The notes: a model not told the origin generated them from the sequence alone. DNA of 64,000 nt from Nemophila menziesii (GCA_029959085.1 JARWIR010000002.1:34249733-34313732); one strand, 5' to 3'. Positions 49,171 to 60,984 are shown, counted from the first letter of the stretch. Program-made: numbers and translations.

Positions 49171-49858
49171 AACATGAAGGCAAGTTTGTAGAAGCACATT
49201 CTCTATGCTTCACATAAGCTGCAAACGCAGTTAACACTAGCCATCTCCAAGCACACATCTGTGTACTCGGCTTTCACATTTTAGTTAAGACAAATTTACT
49301 TAAGGTTGTTTTTTAATAAATAATTGAGAAATGATTATATATTTTAGTATCATGAAAATGATAAATGAGAATGTACCCGTGTCGATACGACAGAGGTGCT
49401 TCGAGATGTTATGGAATCGTTAGCTGGAGAAATCCTTATCGATTCAAATAATTACAATGATCTTGTGTTTTGATGCAAAGTGAGTTTGCTTGAACCTTTG
49501 GTTAAACTCGAGGGATTAAGGTTCCATAAAGGTAGAGAGATGTCCTAGTTGTGTTAGAAAAAAAGGCTATCTCTTGAAGAAACCTATCGCCACTAGGGAA
49601 AATGGTGAGGTTTCTGTTATGGTGGAAGTTGAAGCTGATTGGGTGCCTTGTAGATACATGAGCTCAACATCGGATAAGAAGAATCTAAAAAGATTGGCTT
49701 TAGAAGGCATGTTGAATTTACTTAAAAATATGTCTTTGCAATGTTATGGAAAACAATCAGAATATGAAATTCCTTACAAGAATTATATGGATGTTATTTG
49801 TGATTCTATACAATATCTTGTAGGTTTGTGGCTAGAGCATAAAATTTTTTCATTATAA
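49171..49858 (+). pseudogene. DCL2: Dicer-like 2 fragment, copy D-5b
   Basis: Starts inside piece b, as D-2b and D-4 do. Piece c: LRDVMESLAGEILIDSNNYN, then a stop at the FRCKV position and further damage in the first helix. From 49574 a 94-codon frame gives ATRENGEVSVMVEVEADWVP, CRYMSSTSDKKNLKRLA, LEGMLNLLKNM and YKNYMDVICDSIQYLVGLW. This copy has DVMES where the others have DVILS, so it alone retains the Glu of the RNase IIIb DxxE pair. It may be closest to the source gene, but it is still a truncated pseudogene. Confidence 0.78.
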
Positions 49859-52800
49859 CTTTCCCTTGAATCTTTTCTTAGTTAATTACAATATGGTCCC
49901 TATACTATGTAAAAATGTCAGTAAAAATTCTTATAACATAAAAAATGAATTGTATGCCTCTATTTATTATTTTAGAAATTAAAAATTACTATAAATCCTG
50001 ATTTTACAAAAATAAAATATATTTAATATGATAAATGATAAAATATTTATTTAAATAAAATAAATCTAAACAAAAAAAAGATAGAGGGTTACAAATAAAC
50101 CAATAATAAGTTGTAAAGTTTGTTTTAGATAAAATAACGATAATAAATAGTAAATTATACATTCAGAATAAAAATAAATACAATATAACTACCCTAGCAA
50201 CAAGTTAAATGTAATCCTCCTCTTTCCATGTATTACAGATTAATTTATTGAATTTAGGATAAATCCACTATATATCTTGAAAGAAAGCGAGAGTAAAAAA
50301 CATTAAAGGGAGCGATAAGTAAAAATTATTACCTTTTTTAAAGTTACTTTATTTGTGCGGACCATTCCGTCGAAAGTTTGCTTGTTCTGTAACCGTACTA
50401 TAAAGTAACTTTTTCCAATTGATCATCCACGAGTGCTTTTTCCAACTCACTCTTAAGTTATCCCAGAGAATTCAAATTAATACTTATTTCTCTCAAAATG
50501 TCAAACTAATGTACTAAATATACCTAGTGAAATCACATTCATAAAACAAGTGTCTAGAAACTTAAAACTCATTGAAAAAATAAGACAAGTCATGCCCAAA
50601 TTCATATCCCAATCCATATTTGGAATGGAGTAGACCTAAAAGATCCATCAAAATGATTATTGATTCTTTCTAACTAATATATGTCCAAAAATATACTTGG
50701 CCGATGGATGTCCGCTTACGAAAAATATACAACATTTGATACCCTTTTAATCTATACTATTGTGATATTAGGCTAAATTTTTTTAATGTAACAAAGAAAA
50801 ATTAATTATAAGGAAATAATTAAGTTTAGTGTTTTTAACCTTCATAAAACTTAACCATATTAAATCTCTTGGGGGGAGGGTTATTTCTTATGGAATTTGT
50901 TAAATATTATGAAACATTTATTATCTTATCTAGGTTGTTAATGTTTCTACCTTTAGGATTCAATGGAGAGTTAGATACGGGACACAAGTCACACTAGTTG
51001 GCTTTAGTTGCCTTAGGAAGATACATTCTTTAACTTTAAGAATACTGTATTGTTATATTGATTTTTGTAAGATTACTAAATATACTATTTGTGCGATGTA
51101 AACATATTGAAAATGATTGGTTATTATTTATTAATATATATAAGTACATAATTTAGTTCATGAAATAGATAACTAATTAATTATTATTTAAATTAATATT
51201 GCTAGTAATGTTTTTTTATGAGTATTTTATTAGCTGAGGATAATTAACTAAGTAATATTAAGTAGTAACACAATTATATAAATTATATTACTTATTGTTT
51301 TGAATTAAATTAAATTAGTGTTGCATATATCTGTCGTAGTTGTATTACTATTATTTTTAATATAAAAGGAGCTATGGGATAATTTATAATACATATAATC
51401 ATTTTGTAGCAAAAAAAACACTCCATGCCTCCCCTTCTTCTTTACAAGTCAAGACCTCTACATGAGTTGAAGTATTTTTGAAGTCAACATATAAAAATGA
51501 TTCAACACTTACTCTAGACAATTTTTGCTACAATTTGTCTAACTTGCATCACTGTACCAAAATGGTCATATATTTCTCATCTGAAATAGAAATTACGATC
51601 CATTTTTGCTCATGCCAACTAGATTTCAAGAGATTTTTAGGATAATACGAATAAAAATCAGAATATTCATCAATTAGTTGCATAAAATATCGAAGTCAAC
51701 TGATTGTTTCATATCTAACAAGTATGGAGGATGAGCAACTAATGGAACCTTAAGATTTAGGAGAACTACACCATCGATTTTTCTATAAGTAGAATGTTTT
51801 TAAATGGGATTTTTCATGACTATTTTGGAATATTATTTTATTTAATTCACTATATGAACCTAGATCCTATAGTCATTACATCAAATGGTATCATATACAA
51901 CTATGTATAAAAACATTAGTCAGTAACAATGATTGATTGATTATTCTAGTCGCCAGACATAATTTTAGGAGTATTTAGTACATAGTAGAGGGATTTTTCT
52001 CTACATATATATCTTTTACACATTCTTATATAGTTTATGTATTTATACTATTTCTAGAATTTTTATATGTAATTTTTTTGTTAGGCATGCATATCGTAGG
52101 TATTTCAATGCTACATCACTCCTAGATGATGATAAGATGTGAAGAAATCAAGTTTGGCCATTAGTTACGGTGGAAAAGGAATATTCGAGCATATACATGG
52201 AAAGTAAAAGTGTATGACAACTAGATTTAGAAAGTGCAATGATCGAGGCTACACGCAATATTAACGATGATTCTAGAGGATGCATTTGTTATACATATAT
52301 GATTTGAAAGCATCGATGTGTATAATTTGACAGTTTGCAATTTGTTGCTGAATAAAAGAAGTTATTCTATATGTCATTGTCGTGGTTCGAACCGATCCAC
52401 ACTTAAGTGAAATGTTTTAGGGGGGGTTTGTCACTTAAAATAATCCTATGACCCAACAAATATTTTATGGAGCTATATATACTAGAATTAAACATTATAG
52501 AAGAGCCCTAGTCAGATTTTAATTAATATACAATACAAAATGCCTTGAGCAAAAGAGAAGAAAATAGAATCAACTAGGAAGCTATTCATACCATTCCAAC
52601 CATTTTGGTTATCAGGTTTCACAAATTAGTAGAGTATTCATATACTAGTTCGTATTTTACATATGAATATGATATTCTAAATTTCTAGTTTTCTTTATGG
52701 TAGTATGAACTAATACTACTTAAGTTGAGAACAACGTTTATGTATAACTGATTCTACTTAGCTATTAATGTTTACAAGAGCATTAAGAGTAGGGGAAAAT

Positions 52801-52861
52801 AAATTTGTCCTAACTAATTTTTGTGGGAAGTAGAATCGACTTAATAAAACCTTTGTTGTTC

Positions 52862-53158
52862 ACTTACATTTACCATTTTATTTAGTCGGTTTTACAACAA
52901 CATTAGATGGCTTTTTCTTGCTTGAGTTGATTGATAAGTCATTCTTCGAGATTTCCCTAGATATTTTTTTCTAGTCTGCATCCTAAGAATAATTACCGAA
53001 AAGCATGTCATCTTGAGAAAAAGAAGAAAATTAAATTTCGTTTTCCTGTATAATTAGACGAACGCTTTGTAGCAGTCATATAATATTAGTCTATGAAATA
53101 TCAAAATCACAAATAGTGGATGTATTATTTTGGGATATTTATTTAGTAGCATTTGACA
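52862..53158 (-). pseudogene. Exon-like block X, unit U5
   Basis: Minus-strand ATG at 53158. The CDFDISS stretch is readable and a ~15-bp deletion affects LQPLQS. Same block as in U1-U4. Unrecognised. Confidence 0.33.
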
Positions 53159-54660
53159 TTTTGAAGACATCTAGATTGAAGAGAAACTATAGAAGAAGGA
53201 AAATTAAGGAAAAATAAAAGACGATGACGTTTTCAAAGAGATGTAACAGTAGTTTATAACATAAAAATTAAGATGTAAGAAGGTAAAGAGATTATATTGG
53301 AAAGTGGAGAAGTAGCTAAATTCAAAGTCTAGAGTCAAGTCAGAAATAATTAGTAGGACAGAGTCATGTGGATGTAGGACTAGTGTGTAGGTATTATATT
53401 TTTAAGAGAAAAGGGACATTGATGGAGAATTCTGATAAGTATTCAAGAAGTTTGGTTAGGAGAGATATAAGCGATATTTGGCTAAGGTATTTTTAGTTCA
53501 CATAAATACATTTAAATTTTGTAATTTGGTATATCCATATTTTAGTATTTTTTTTCTATTGAACTTGTATAGAATAATGTGTCAATACATGATAATTTGA
53601 ACTTCTATCAATAAGGGTGCAATTTTATAAAAGAATTATATAATTTTTAACACTATTAGTTTAATTTTCCAAATTCTTAGTTTAAGTTTCCAACAATTAA
53701 ATTTTATATCATTTTAAGTCAATAAGTTTTATTTGTATATTCTATCATATACATTAACAATACTTTTAAAATAATAAATTTTAAAAACATCAATAATAAG
53801 ATCTATACTATAATTTTAACCTAATATAGGTCAATATAGAAATATTATAACTTGAATAATTAGGCAGTTTCTCTAAAAACCTCTTAGTATTTTTTAAAAA
53901 AAGAAAAGAAAACCATTCCTTAGTTCATATTTAAATTGGGTAAATGATAAAGAAACTCATGGTTAAGACTCATAATTATCTTTTAATACCAACATATATT
54001 TTCATTGTATTTATATACATCACTAAACTAAATAAATTTTCAATAATACCGTACCTATTTTTTTATACCTGTGTTATCTTTATTTAATGTATAATATATT
54101 TTTTAATATTATATTTACTTATATAATAATGCTAACTATATAGCTGACCACAGCCTCTTTCTACCAATACAGTTACCTCCAACTCTTGCAACAACTACCT
54201 CCAACAAATGCATTAGGTAGGGATGAAATCATTTAAATAATTATTATAATTCAATTCATGTAATCAATTAGGTACATCATGTAAGAGAAAATGGTAGAAA
54301 ATACTAATGGGAAGTGGTGAGAGAAATGATCAGTCAAATATTAATCATAATAAAATAAAATACTAAGTACAATAAAAAGGTGGTTTATTGGTAAATATAC
54401 CCAAATTCCTTTTTTGATGGTTAGGGTTTGAAGTGCTCTTATTGCTTTGGTATTTGTTGATGCTTTAAGAATTAATCATGACTGGACTATTACCTAGCAT
54501 ATTAAGATGACTTGACCTCTCACTCTCGACCAGCTATGTTGGTAGATCATTTATTTTTTACTCAAAAAACAAACCAGCTCGCCTGGTTTTGATTACAAAT
54601 AGGGAGGGTTTAAAGAGTACTCTACTAATTATGTTCTAGTCTTAAGTTAACTTGTATATA

Positions 54661-55212
54661 TGTACCTCACTATTTCTTTTTTTTTTCTTTTTTTTTTTTT
54701 TTTTTTTTGATGACGAGGGTTCCCAGGCTTACACCCGACTAGTCCCCCGGGAGATATGACTGCCTCCCCAACCATACCTCCAGGCAATCAGAACTAGGTT
54801 TGCCCATGTTCTGGGGAGGGTTTCGGACCTTGGAAACTTTCCAAACATAATAACTATCTTCCACCTACGAGATTTTAACCATGTACCTCTCACTTGAGAG
54901 AACTTTCCAAACGTTAATAACTTTCTGCCGCCTGCGGGATTCGAACCATGTACCTCTCACTTGAGAGAACTTTCCAAACTTTAATAACTTTCTGCCGCCT
55001 GCGGGATTCGAACCATGTACTTCTCACTTGAGAGAATTTTCCAAACTTTAATAACTTTTTGCGGGATTCGAACCATGTACCTCTCACTTGAGAGAATTTT
55101 CCAAACTTTAATAACTTTTTACCGCCTACGGGATTCGAACCCTGTACCTCTCACTTGAGAGACAGAGCCCTGGCCAGATGAGCTAGCTCACCTGGTTGTA
55201 CCTCACTATTTC
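54661..55212 (-). mobile_element. tRNA-derived SINE with 16-bp target duplication
   Basis: The element spans 54677-55196 on the minus strand. Its head carries an A box (TAGCTCATCTGG, 55174-55185) and a B box (GGTTCGAATCC, 55131-55141), its body has CCCGGGGGACTAGTCGGG-type sequence, and its tail is an A run (plus-strand T run 54677-54708). Perfect target duplications TGTACCTCACTATTTC flank it (54661-54676 and 55197-55212); other units have one uninterrupted copy. Pol III internal promoter and poly(A) indicate a LINE-mobilised SINE. It would have no protein. Confidence 0.88.
54871..55141 (-). repeat. Five tandem B-box modules inside the SINE
   Basis: ggattcgaacc on the plus strand at 54937-54947, 55004-55014, 55064-55074 and 55131-55141, plus a decayed gattttaacc at 54871-54880. 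Spacings are about 67, 67, 60 and 67 bp. Each module also contains tacctctcacttgagag and ccaaacttaataact-type DNA. Confidence 0.85.
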
Positions 55213-55930
55213 ACCGATAATATCTGTTATGCTGGTGCATATACCCACAATTATAACAAAACTCATTGAGTTTTTATATTTTGAAATTAATCAATAGTGG
55301 CTTCATATTCATCTTTGGTAGAAAACCTCTAATATGTATCGAATGATTGATTAGATATTAGAACCAGACCTTCATGGAAGTTTTCTTGTTAAATAAGTCA
55401 TTTAGGACGGAAAATTACTTTCCAATGGAACCATACTAGTTATTAATATTGTTAAAAAAATGTTTAACCGTCATATTTTGCAGGTAAACCATGCACCTGG
55501 ATACACAAAAAGGTATAACTACGGTTATACTTGTGAACATATATATTATATTTCCCTTGATAGAATAGATGGTGACATCCAAAGACACCTGTAAGCCTTT
55601 GATTGTGAGGTTTTTGCAATTACATTTTAGAGTAAAACAAGATAGTTTGACAATGCCATTCAAAAGAAATACTTTAGCTTTATCATATAAGTCCAAACTA
55701 TGTTTGATGTTTATATGAATAGTGCAAACCTCTACATATCAACTCCCCAATATAGAATAGTGTTGGGAGAACCAAATATATTATTTATAAATCATTATCA
55801 TTATAAATAGATAGGTTTTAAAAATGTTTTTTAGTAAATACTTCATGACCATTCAAGGAACAAGCCTCACCATCTAAGTGTTAAGATATATTAGTGTCGG
55901 TAGGAGTATTCTATACTTTATCCTCTATTA
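55213..55930 (-). pseudogene. DUF4283 / zinc-knuckle remnant, U5
   Basis: Minus strand: KVFLLNGIVKLSCFTLKCN, LTIKGLQVSLDVTIYSIKG, IPFCV with a shifted QVHGLPAKY-type motif at about 55470-55495, MTVKHFFNNINN, GSIGK, MKPLLINFK, then KLNEFCYNC and GYMHQHNRYY at 55221-55262. The zinc knuckle lacks one residue and the last Cys. The SINE landed just downstream of its end. Frameshifted and dead. Confidence 0.5.
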
Positions 55931-56016
55931 ATGTTTATAAGACCATTACAAGTAAAGGAAAATAAAAATGTCCTCATAATTTTTGTTGGAAGTTGTATCA
56001 ACTAAAATTACCTTTG

Positions 56017-56312
56017 TTGTTCACTTACATTTACCATTTTGCGTTTAACAACATTTCATGGCTTCTCTAGGCCGAGTTGGTTGACTAGTAATTATTAGAT
56101 ATGTTATTTTTTTTCTCTGAGTCTATATCATGAGAATAAGTATCGACAAGCATGTCGTCTTTAGAAGAGGAAGGACATGACATTTTGTTATCCAGTATAA
56201 TTGGACAGACGCTTTGCAGTGGTTGAACACATACAATAATAATAGATGAATTGTCAAAATCAGAAAAACAAAATGTATCATCGTACTAGATTTCCTAGGT
56301 AGAATTATACAT
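56017..56312 (-). pseudogene. Exon-like block Y, unit U5
   Basis: Best Y copy. From the start codon at 56312 the frame has an early stop, then DDTFCFSDFDNSSIIIV, CVQPLQSVCPIILDNKMSCP and SSSKDDMLVDTYSHDIDSEK before decaying. It matches X (LQPLQS, PIILEN, SSSQDDMLV) but lacks X's stop after NII. Probably the 5' exon of the adjacent DUF4283 remnant. Unrecognised domain. Confidence 0.4.
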
Positions 56313-57483
56313 TGTTAAGATGGCTCGTAGTAAGAGCAATTGTAGAAGAAAGAAAATAAAGAAAAAAGAAAAGATAGAGAAGTAGAAGTAAATTTAAACA
56401 TAAAACAAAGTTGTAAGAAGATAAAGAGACTATATTGAAAAGTAGAGAAGGAATAAAAATCAAAGTATGGAGTTATTTATAGGTAGGATTAATATGTAAG
56501 TATTATATTTACAAAAAAAAAATTGATAGAATATTTTGATAGAATTTTTAAAAATTGGGTTCGAAGATATACAAGTAATATTGGAAGAGGCAATTCATTT
56601 AACATAAGTACTTTTTATTTTCGTAATTTTATTTCGTCATATTTTAATATTTTTCTTTCTATTGATCTCTTATAGAATAACCTATTAATATGCGATAATG
56701 TTAACTTCTCTCCATAAGAAAGCAAATTTTTTAAAAATCGATGAAATAATATAAAAAAAAATAAAAGATAACAAATACATTTATATATATATTATATTAT
56801 TTTACCAATTTTTTTAAATTTACTTTTTTATGGACATAAGTTAACATTTTCATGTATCAATAGGTGTTTATATATATACATATATGCTTATCATATGTAT
56901 AAATATATATACGCATATATACACATATATATATATATATATATATATGCATATACGTATATGTATACAATATATATGTATATAAATATATATGTATATG
57001 TATATTTATACACCTAATAAAATTAATTTTTAATAACTTTTTTAATTATTATTCTTTTATTTATATCTAAAAAATAAGTTTAAGTGAATGAATTTTTATA
57101 TTTTCTATATAATAGTAAAAAATAAGTATATATATGAGATATGTGTATTAATATCATTGGTGTAGGATCATCCAATATTGGATGAAAGAATTTTCCTTTA
57201 TTATTATGCCTGACATTCAACTTATTTATTAATTTATAAAATAGAATAATTAAAAAAATTATTAATGACCCTCAACTTTATAGTAAATATTAGTTAAAAT
57301 TTTGTAGGATTTTTTTATATTATTAATAGATAAGTAAAATTAAATACTACTTTATACATATATACAATCGGAAATAAGTTCAAATGAATATTTTTTTTGA
57401 TTATTAAGAAATAAGTATAAATATCTATATTATATTTCGAAGTTTTTCCTACGGTCCTGATTTATCCACTTAAATGGTGGTGG

Positions 57484-57499
57484 CCAGGATCGATTCTGG
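57484..57499. repeat. Subterminal palindrome, Helitron 2
   Basis: ccaggatcgattctgg, identical to 40485-40500 and at a similar distance from the 5' end. Confidence 0.6.
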
Positions 57500-57624
57500 C
57501 CCCACTTATTAATTTTTTTAATACAAAACAAAAAAAAAAAACCAAAACCCTCATTTCACTCTACTCTCTTCTTTATTCTGCTATAGAAAAACAGTCTTCC
57601 CCTCTTCGGAGATTCTTAGTTCCC

Positions 57625-57711
57625 TTCTCCATAACAGCCTTCGAAGACCCTTCTCCATCACCGTTCGTAGACCCTTCTCCAATGCCGTTCGAAGACCATT
57701 CTCCACCATCA
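57625..57711. repeat. Short tandem repeat in Helitron 2 leader
   Basis: Three to four copies of a 24-26-bp motif, ttctccat..ccgttcgaagaccc (starts at 57625, 57651, 57675, 57699). It generates a Gly/Ser frame on the minus strand that I do not regard as a gene. Helitron 1 has a similar ccattctccaccacc stretch at about 40660. Confidence 0.7.
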
Positions 57712-58186
57712 TAGATTCGAATCAATGGTTTTGGTGAAAGCAGAAAAGGTAATGCTTTTGTATGATTCAATTTCGATTTTAAAAAGCTTTTTGTAGTACA
57801 TATCTGCAAATACACCAATATAGCACTAATATTTCAGGAAAATGAAAACTGAGAAACAGGGATATTTCACTCAGGTAAAAACTAATATTTCTATTTGTGT
57901 ATTTCACGATTTTATAATAATTTTATACTATAAAACATCATTTTCCATTTCAGATTTTGTGTTTTATTTTGCGTTAGGATGAATTTAGCTTGCGTGAGAG
58001 TCATAGCGCCTATCGCGTGTATATAATAATAAAAGACTAGGATTTGTGAAAGATGTGTTCACCAATTTAAATAGTTGTAGTATTTTTTTTTACTATGCAT
58101 GATAAAACGTAGGTTATTAAATCTTGAATAATATTTCAATTTCAAATCTTTCAATATATAATAAGAGAAGATTTTAATATTTGCAG

Positions 58187-58847
58187 AGGCTGAGTAATCT
58201 TTCAATTTCAATAATTAAAGCAGCATTAGATTGGTTAACATCTGTGTTTGAAGCTCCATAATCTAGAGTTGTTCTCTTTGGAGTACCCATTGGAGGTATA
58301 TTATTAATCTTCTATATTCTTTAGATGATAATGATAATTTACTTTTTTTTTTTAAATTGAAGGGCATTTATTTGTAGAAGGTCTTCTCTTTGTAGTTATA
58401 CTTTTCCTACTTACTCAAAAAAGTTACAAACCACCAAAAATGCCATTAACCAAAAAGGTTAGTCAAATATAGTGTTTCTCTAATTCTTAGTTATTGATTT
58501 TTTTTTGTTTCTTTTTGTGTATGTTTAGGAAATAGATAAATTATGTGATGAATGGGTCCCAGAAAATGGTGAAGAACATAAAGTCAAATTCCTGGGAATA
58601 AGCAGCCCTGCATTTAGTGTTGCCTGGACTGCATTTTCTATTAAACATGATTTGCAAGAGAATGATGCTCTTATATTTCAATTGTTGAGCCCTTGCAAGT
58701 TTAAGGTAATTTTTTTTATAATTGTTGTATACAATAAGATCATTTTTAGTATGTTATTTATTTATGCAGGTTTACATTATTAGACAAAATACTCCTACCA
58801 ATCAAGACACTGCAAAACAGAGCAATTTGAGTAAAAATACATTACAG
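58187..58847 (+). pseudogene. Captured LCB1 fragment fused in frame to a B3 DNA-binding domain
   Basis: Exons 58187-58295 (AALDWLTSVFEAP, stop, SRVVLFGVPIGG), 58363-58457 ([32 protein letters not shown]), 58529-58705 and 58770-58847. The first three carry the N-terminus of serine palmitoyltransferase subunit LCB1 (membrane segment, PLTKKEIDKLCDEWVPE). At about 58563, inside the third exon, the frame runs straight into a B3 domain: NGEEHKVKFLG, AWTAFSIKHDLQENDALIFQ, then PCKFK / VYIIRQ in the last exon. The B3 part resembles the At3g19184-type group. One stop (58259) breaks the first exon; downstream the fused frame is open. There is no SPT catalytic domain. Confidence 0.82.
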
Positions 58848-59400
58848 GTAATTGCACTATAGGTCCCCTTATACTGTGAAAATCGTACTAAATATCTCTG
58901 ATTTTATCATATTAAAATAACATGAGTATTACTTGATGTTGTACATACGGGATATTATATGTTTTTCATTATGTCTGTACTAATATACAATAAATTGGTA
59001 TGTGATAGACAATTAATGTTGCAATTTTTAATTAGTTAATTTGTATTTTTATATTTATGGATGATTTTAATGTTGCAAAACTGTCTCGATTCTTATCGCA
59101 ATTGATTTTAGGCTCCGATGAAGACTGATTTGAGCTTCTCATGTTAATATTGTGCAGCTCATGTTCAAACTATTCGAATGGAGTTTCGAAAAAGGAGTTG
59201 TCAATCGATTCTGGCAATTGATTTTAGGAAGCGAAAGAGGTACCTCGCAATGCTTCAGGTTGTAAGAATTTTTATCTGATGTAAGAATTTGGTGAATTTT
59301 TATCGCATCACGTCCATTTTCTCAAGTCTTCAAACTGTTTGATAAAATGGCCGAGATACATTAAAATTGTGTAATTTGGTAATTTGACACTGGAATTTTA

Positions 59401-59726
59401 GTTCCTGCAATAAAACCAGAGAAGTCTGAAGAAAAGGAAATGCCGAATCAGAAAATAAACCCCAAAATAATGTCTACAGGCTTCACATTGTAGTATATGC
59501 TATCAAGCATCCAAAACCAAGTAATTACAATGCTCGAAAGTATCTAATCCGTGTTTTTAATGAAATTTCCAAGGAACTATATGGTAACTAATTCCTACGT
59601 TTATTTCATTTCATGATCGCTTATTAGTAATTTGATGATTTGTCCTAATAACTCACAGTGTACTTTTACTCAGGTAATTCCAAGGAGGTTCCTATTGAGG
59701 TAGAATTTGGTTCATTAATCATGTAA
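59401..59726 (+). pseudogene. Captured exon of an unrecognised gene
   Basis: A reading frame with several shifts: KPEKSEEKEMPNQKINPK, then VVYAIKHPKPSNYNARKYLI and RVFNEISKELYG up to a GT at about 59583, with NSKEVPIEVEFGSLIM after an acceptor near 59674. The amino-acid composition is convincingly protein-like, but I do not know the family. Confidence 0.45.
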
Positions 59727-59789
59727 ATGAATTTATTTATGAATATGAGATTTCACATGTTACTGAAATTTGGAAAGTGGATCTATTGA

Positions 59790-60279
59790 CGAGTTTTAGA
59801 CAAACTTTTCCAGAGTTTATGAATCGGATTGATGAGTATATTGTGTTTCAACCTCTGGACCAGAAATAAATCAGCAAAAAATTTCAGCTTCAGGTAGTAA
59901 TTCTCTCATATATATTCATTGTTGTTGTGTTTTAACATTTGTTACTGCTGCTCCAGGCACTAATAGAATATTGATTTTGCAGATGGATCGTGTTAAAGAT
60001 AGAACAAAACAGAAATACATTGATCTTCACTACACAGAAGAGGGTGTCGATCTTTTGGCAAAGTTGGGTTTTGATCCAGATTTTGGAGCACGGCCTGTAA
60101 AGAGGTTAATACAAGAATTAATAGAAGATGAAATAGCAATGGGAATATTAAAAAGATATTTTGTGGAGGATGGTTCAATCATTGTTCATCTTTCTCCCCA
60201 ACAGAAATTGGTTGTCAAGAAAAAGGTGAACAAATCTGTTATGGTTCATATGAATTATCCTTTGGTTTCAAACAATTGA
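59790..60279 (+). pseudogene. Captured organellar ClpB/HSP100 C-terminal fragment
   Basis: Exon 1 (about 59790-59893): SFRQTFPEFMNRIDEYIVFQ, PLDQK, a TAA at 59867, then ISKKFQLQ. Exon 2 (59983-60279): MDRVKDRTKQKYIDLHYTEE, GVDLLAKLGFDPDFGARPVK, RLIQELIEDEIAMGILK, QQKLVVKKK and a stop. FMNRIDEYIVFQPL and the GYDPxxGARPVKR sensor-2 motif belong to the second AAA+ module of ClpB. The QKLVVKK end fits ClpB3/ClpB4 (plastid or mitochondrial disaggregase). Walker motifs are absent. Exon 2 is a clean 99-aa frame from its ATG to the stop. Confidence 0.87.
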
Positions 60280-60876
60280 GTTTCTGGAAAGGTATATATA
60301 AATCAGATAGAGATCATTAGAATATTCTATTTACGTCCTATGTTTAAGTCAGGCATATGAAGTAAGGATAACATTGATCTCATATTGGCAAAGTAAACAG
60401 TTTTTCACATCTTCCTCTAACACAAGTCTTTTCACATCTTTCTAATTTTAGTTCCTTCATACAAGTGGTTTTTTTTTTGTTTGGTGTAATTTTTCACACT
60501 GTTCAGTTACTTGGTGTCAGTTTTATGGAGTTTGTCAAAGTCGAATGCATTCTTTTGTGATGGTTTATAGATTGGGGTGAGTGTTAATATACATGGTACA
60601 ACTTAAGATCTATAGTTGCTCCATTAGTTAGAAAGATCCATAGTGTTAATGTTCGCAATGTATATAAACAGTAATTTTTAATTAATTGTGTGTTATACAG
60701 GTTGGTTATGTGACTACTATATGTTTCTCATGCTTTCTCACTAGATGTGTTTCCGTATTTTAACTGTTACACATCTCAGCGTAGCTACACATAACATACA
60801 TAATATGATTGTTGGTTCTTATAAATGGAATTGCTTTGAATGTGAGAATTCATAATTTTATATGATTGTTTGTAGG

Positions 60877-60955
60877 GTTAATTGCATAATTAGTCCCTAA
60901 AACAGGGGTGTAATTGACTATTTTACATAACACAAGGACCAATTATGCAATTAAC
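60877..60955. mobile_element. 79-bp MITE-like foldback
   Basis: Terminal inverted repeats gttaattgcataattagtcc and ggaccaattatgcaattaac match at 19 of 20 positions. It lies in an intron-like part of Helitron 2. No clear target duplication. Related gttaattgcaatatggtccc phrases lie after each DCL2 fragment (about 2149, 9845). Confidence 0.65.
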
Positions 60956-60984
60956 AAGTTCTGATTTTTCCTTTTTCCTTACAG

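Noticed and set aside
54871..55141. CRISPR-like regular repeats
   Set aside because: Repeats are adjacent 60-67-bp tandem modules without unique spacers, in a plant SINE.
55131..55185. Possible tRNA gene (A and B boxes)
   Set aside because: No full cloverleaf or acceptor pairing visible, and it sits inside a poly(A)-tailed element with a 16-bp target duplication, so it is a SINE head.
57573..57818. Gly/Ser-rich minus-strand frame in the Helitron 2 leader
   Set aside because: Produced by the 24-26-bp tandem repeat and antisense to all cargo.
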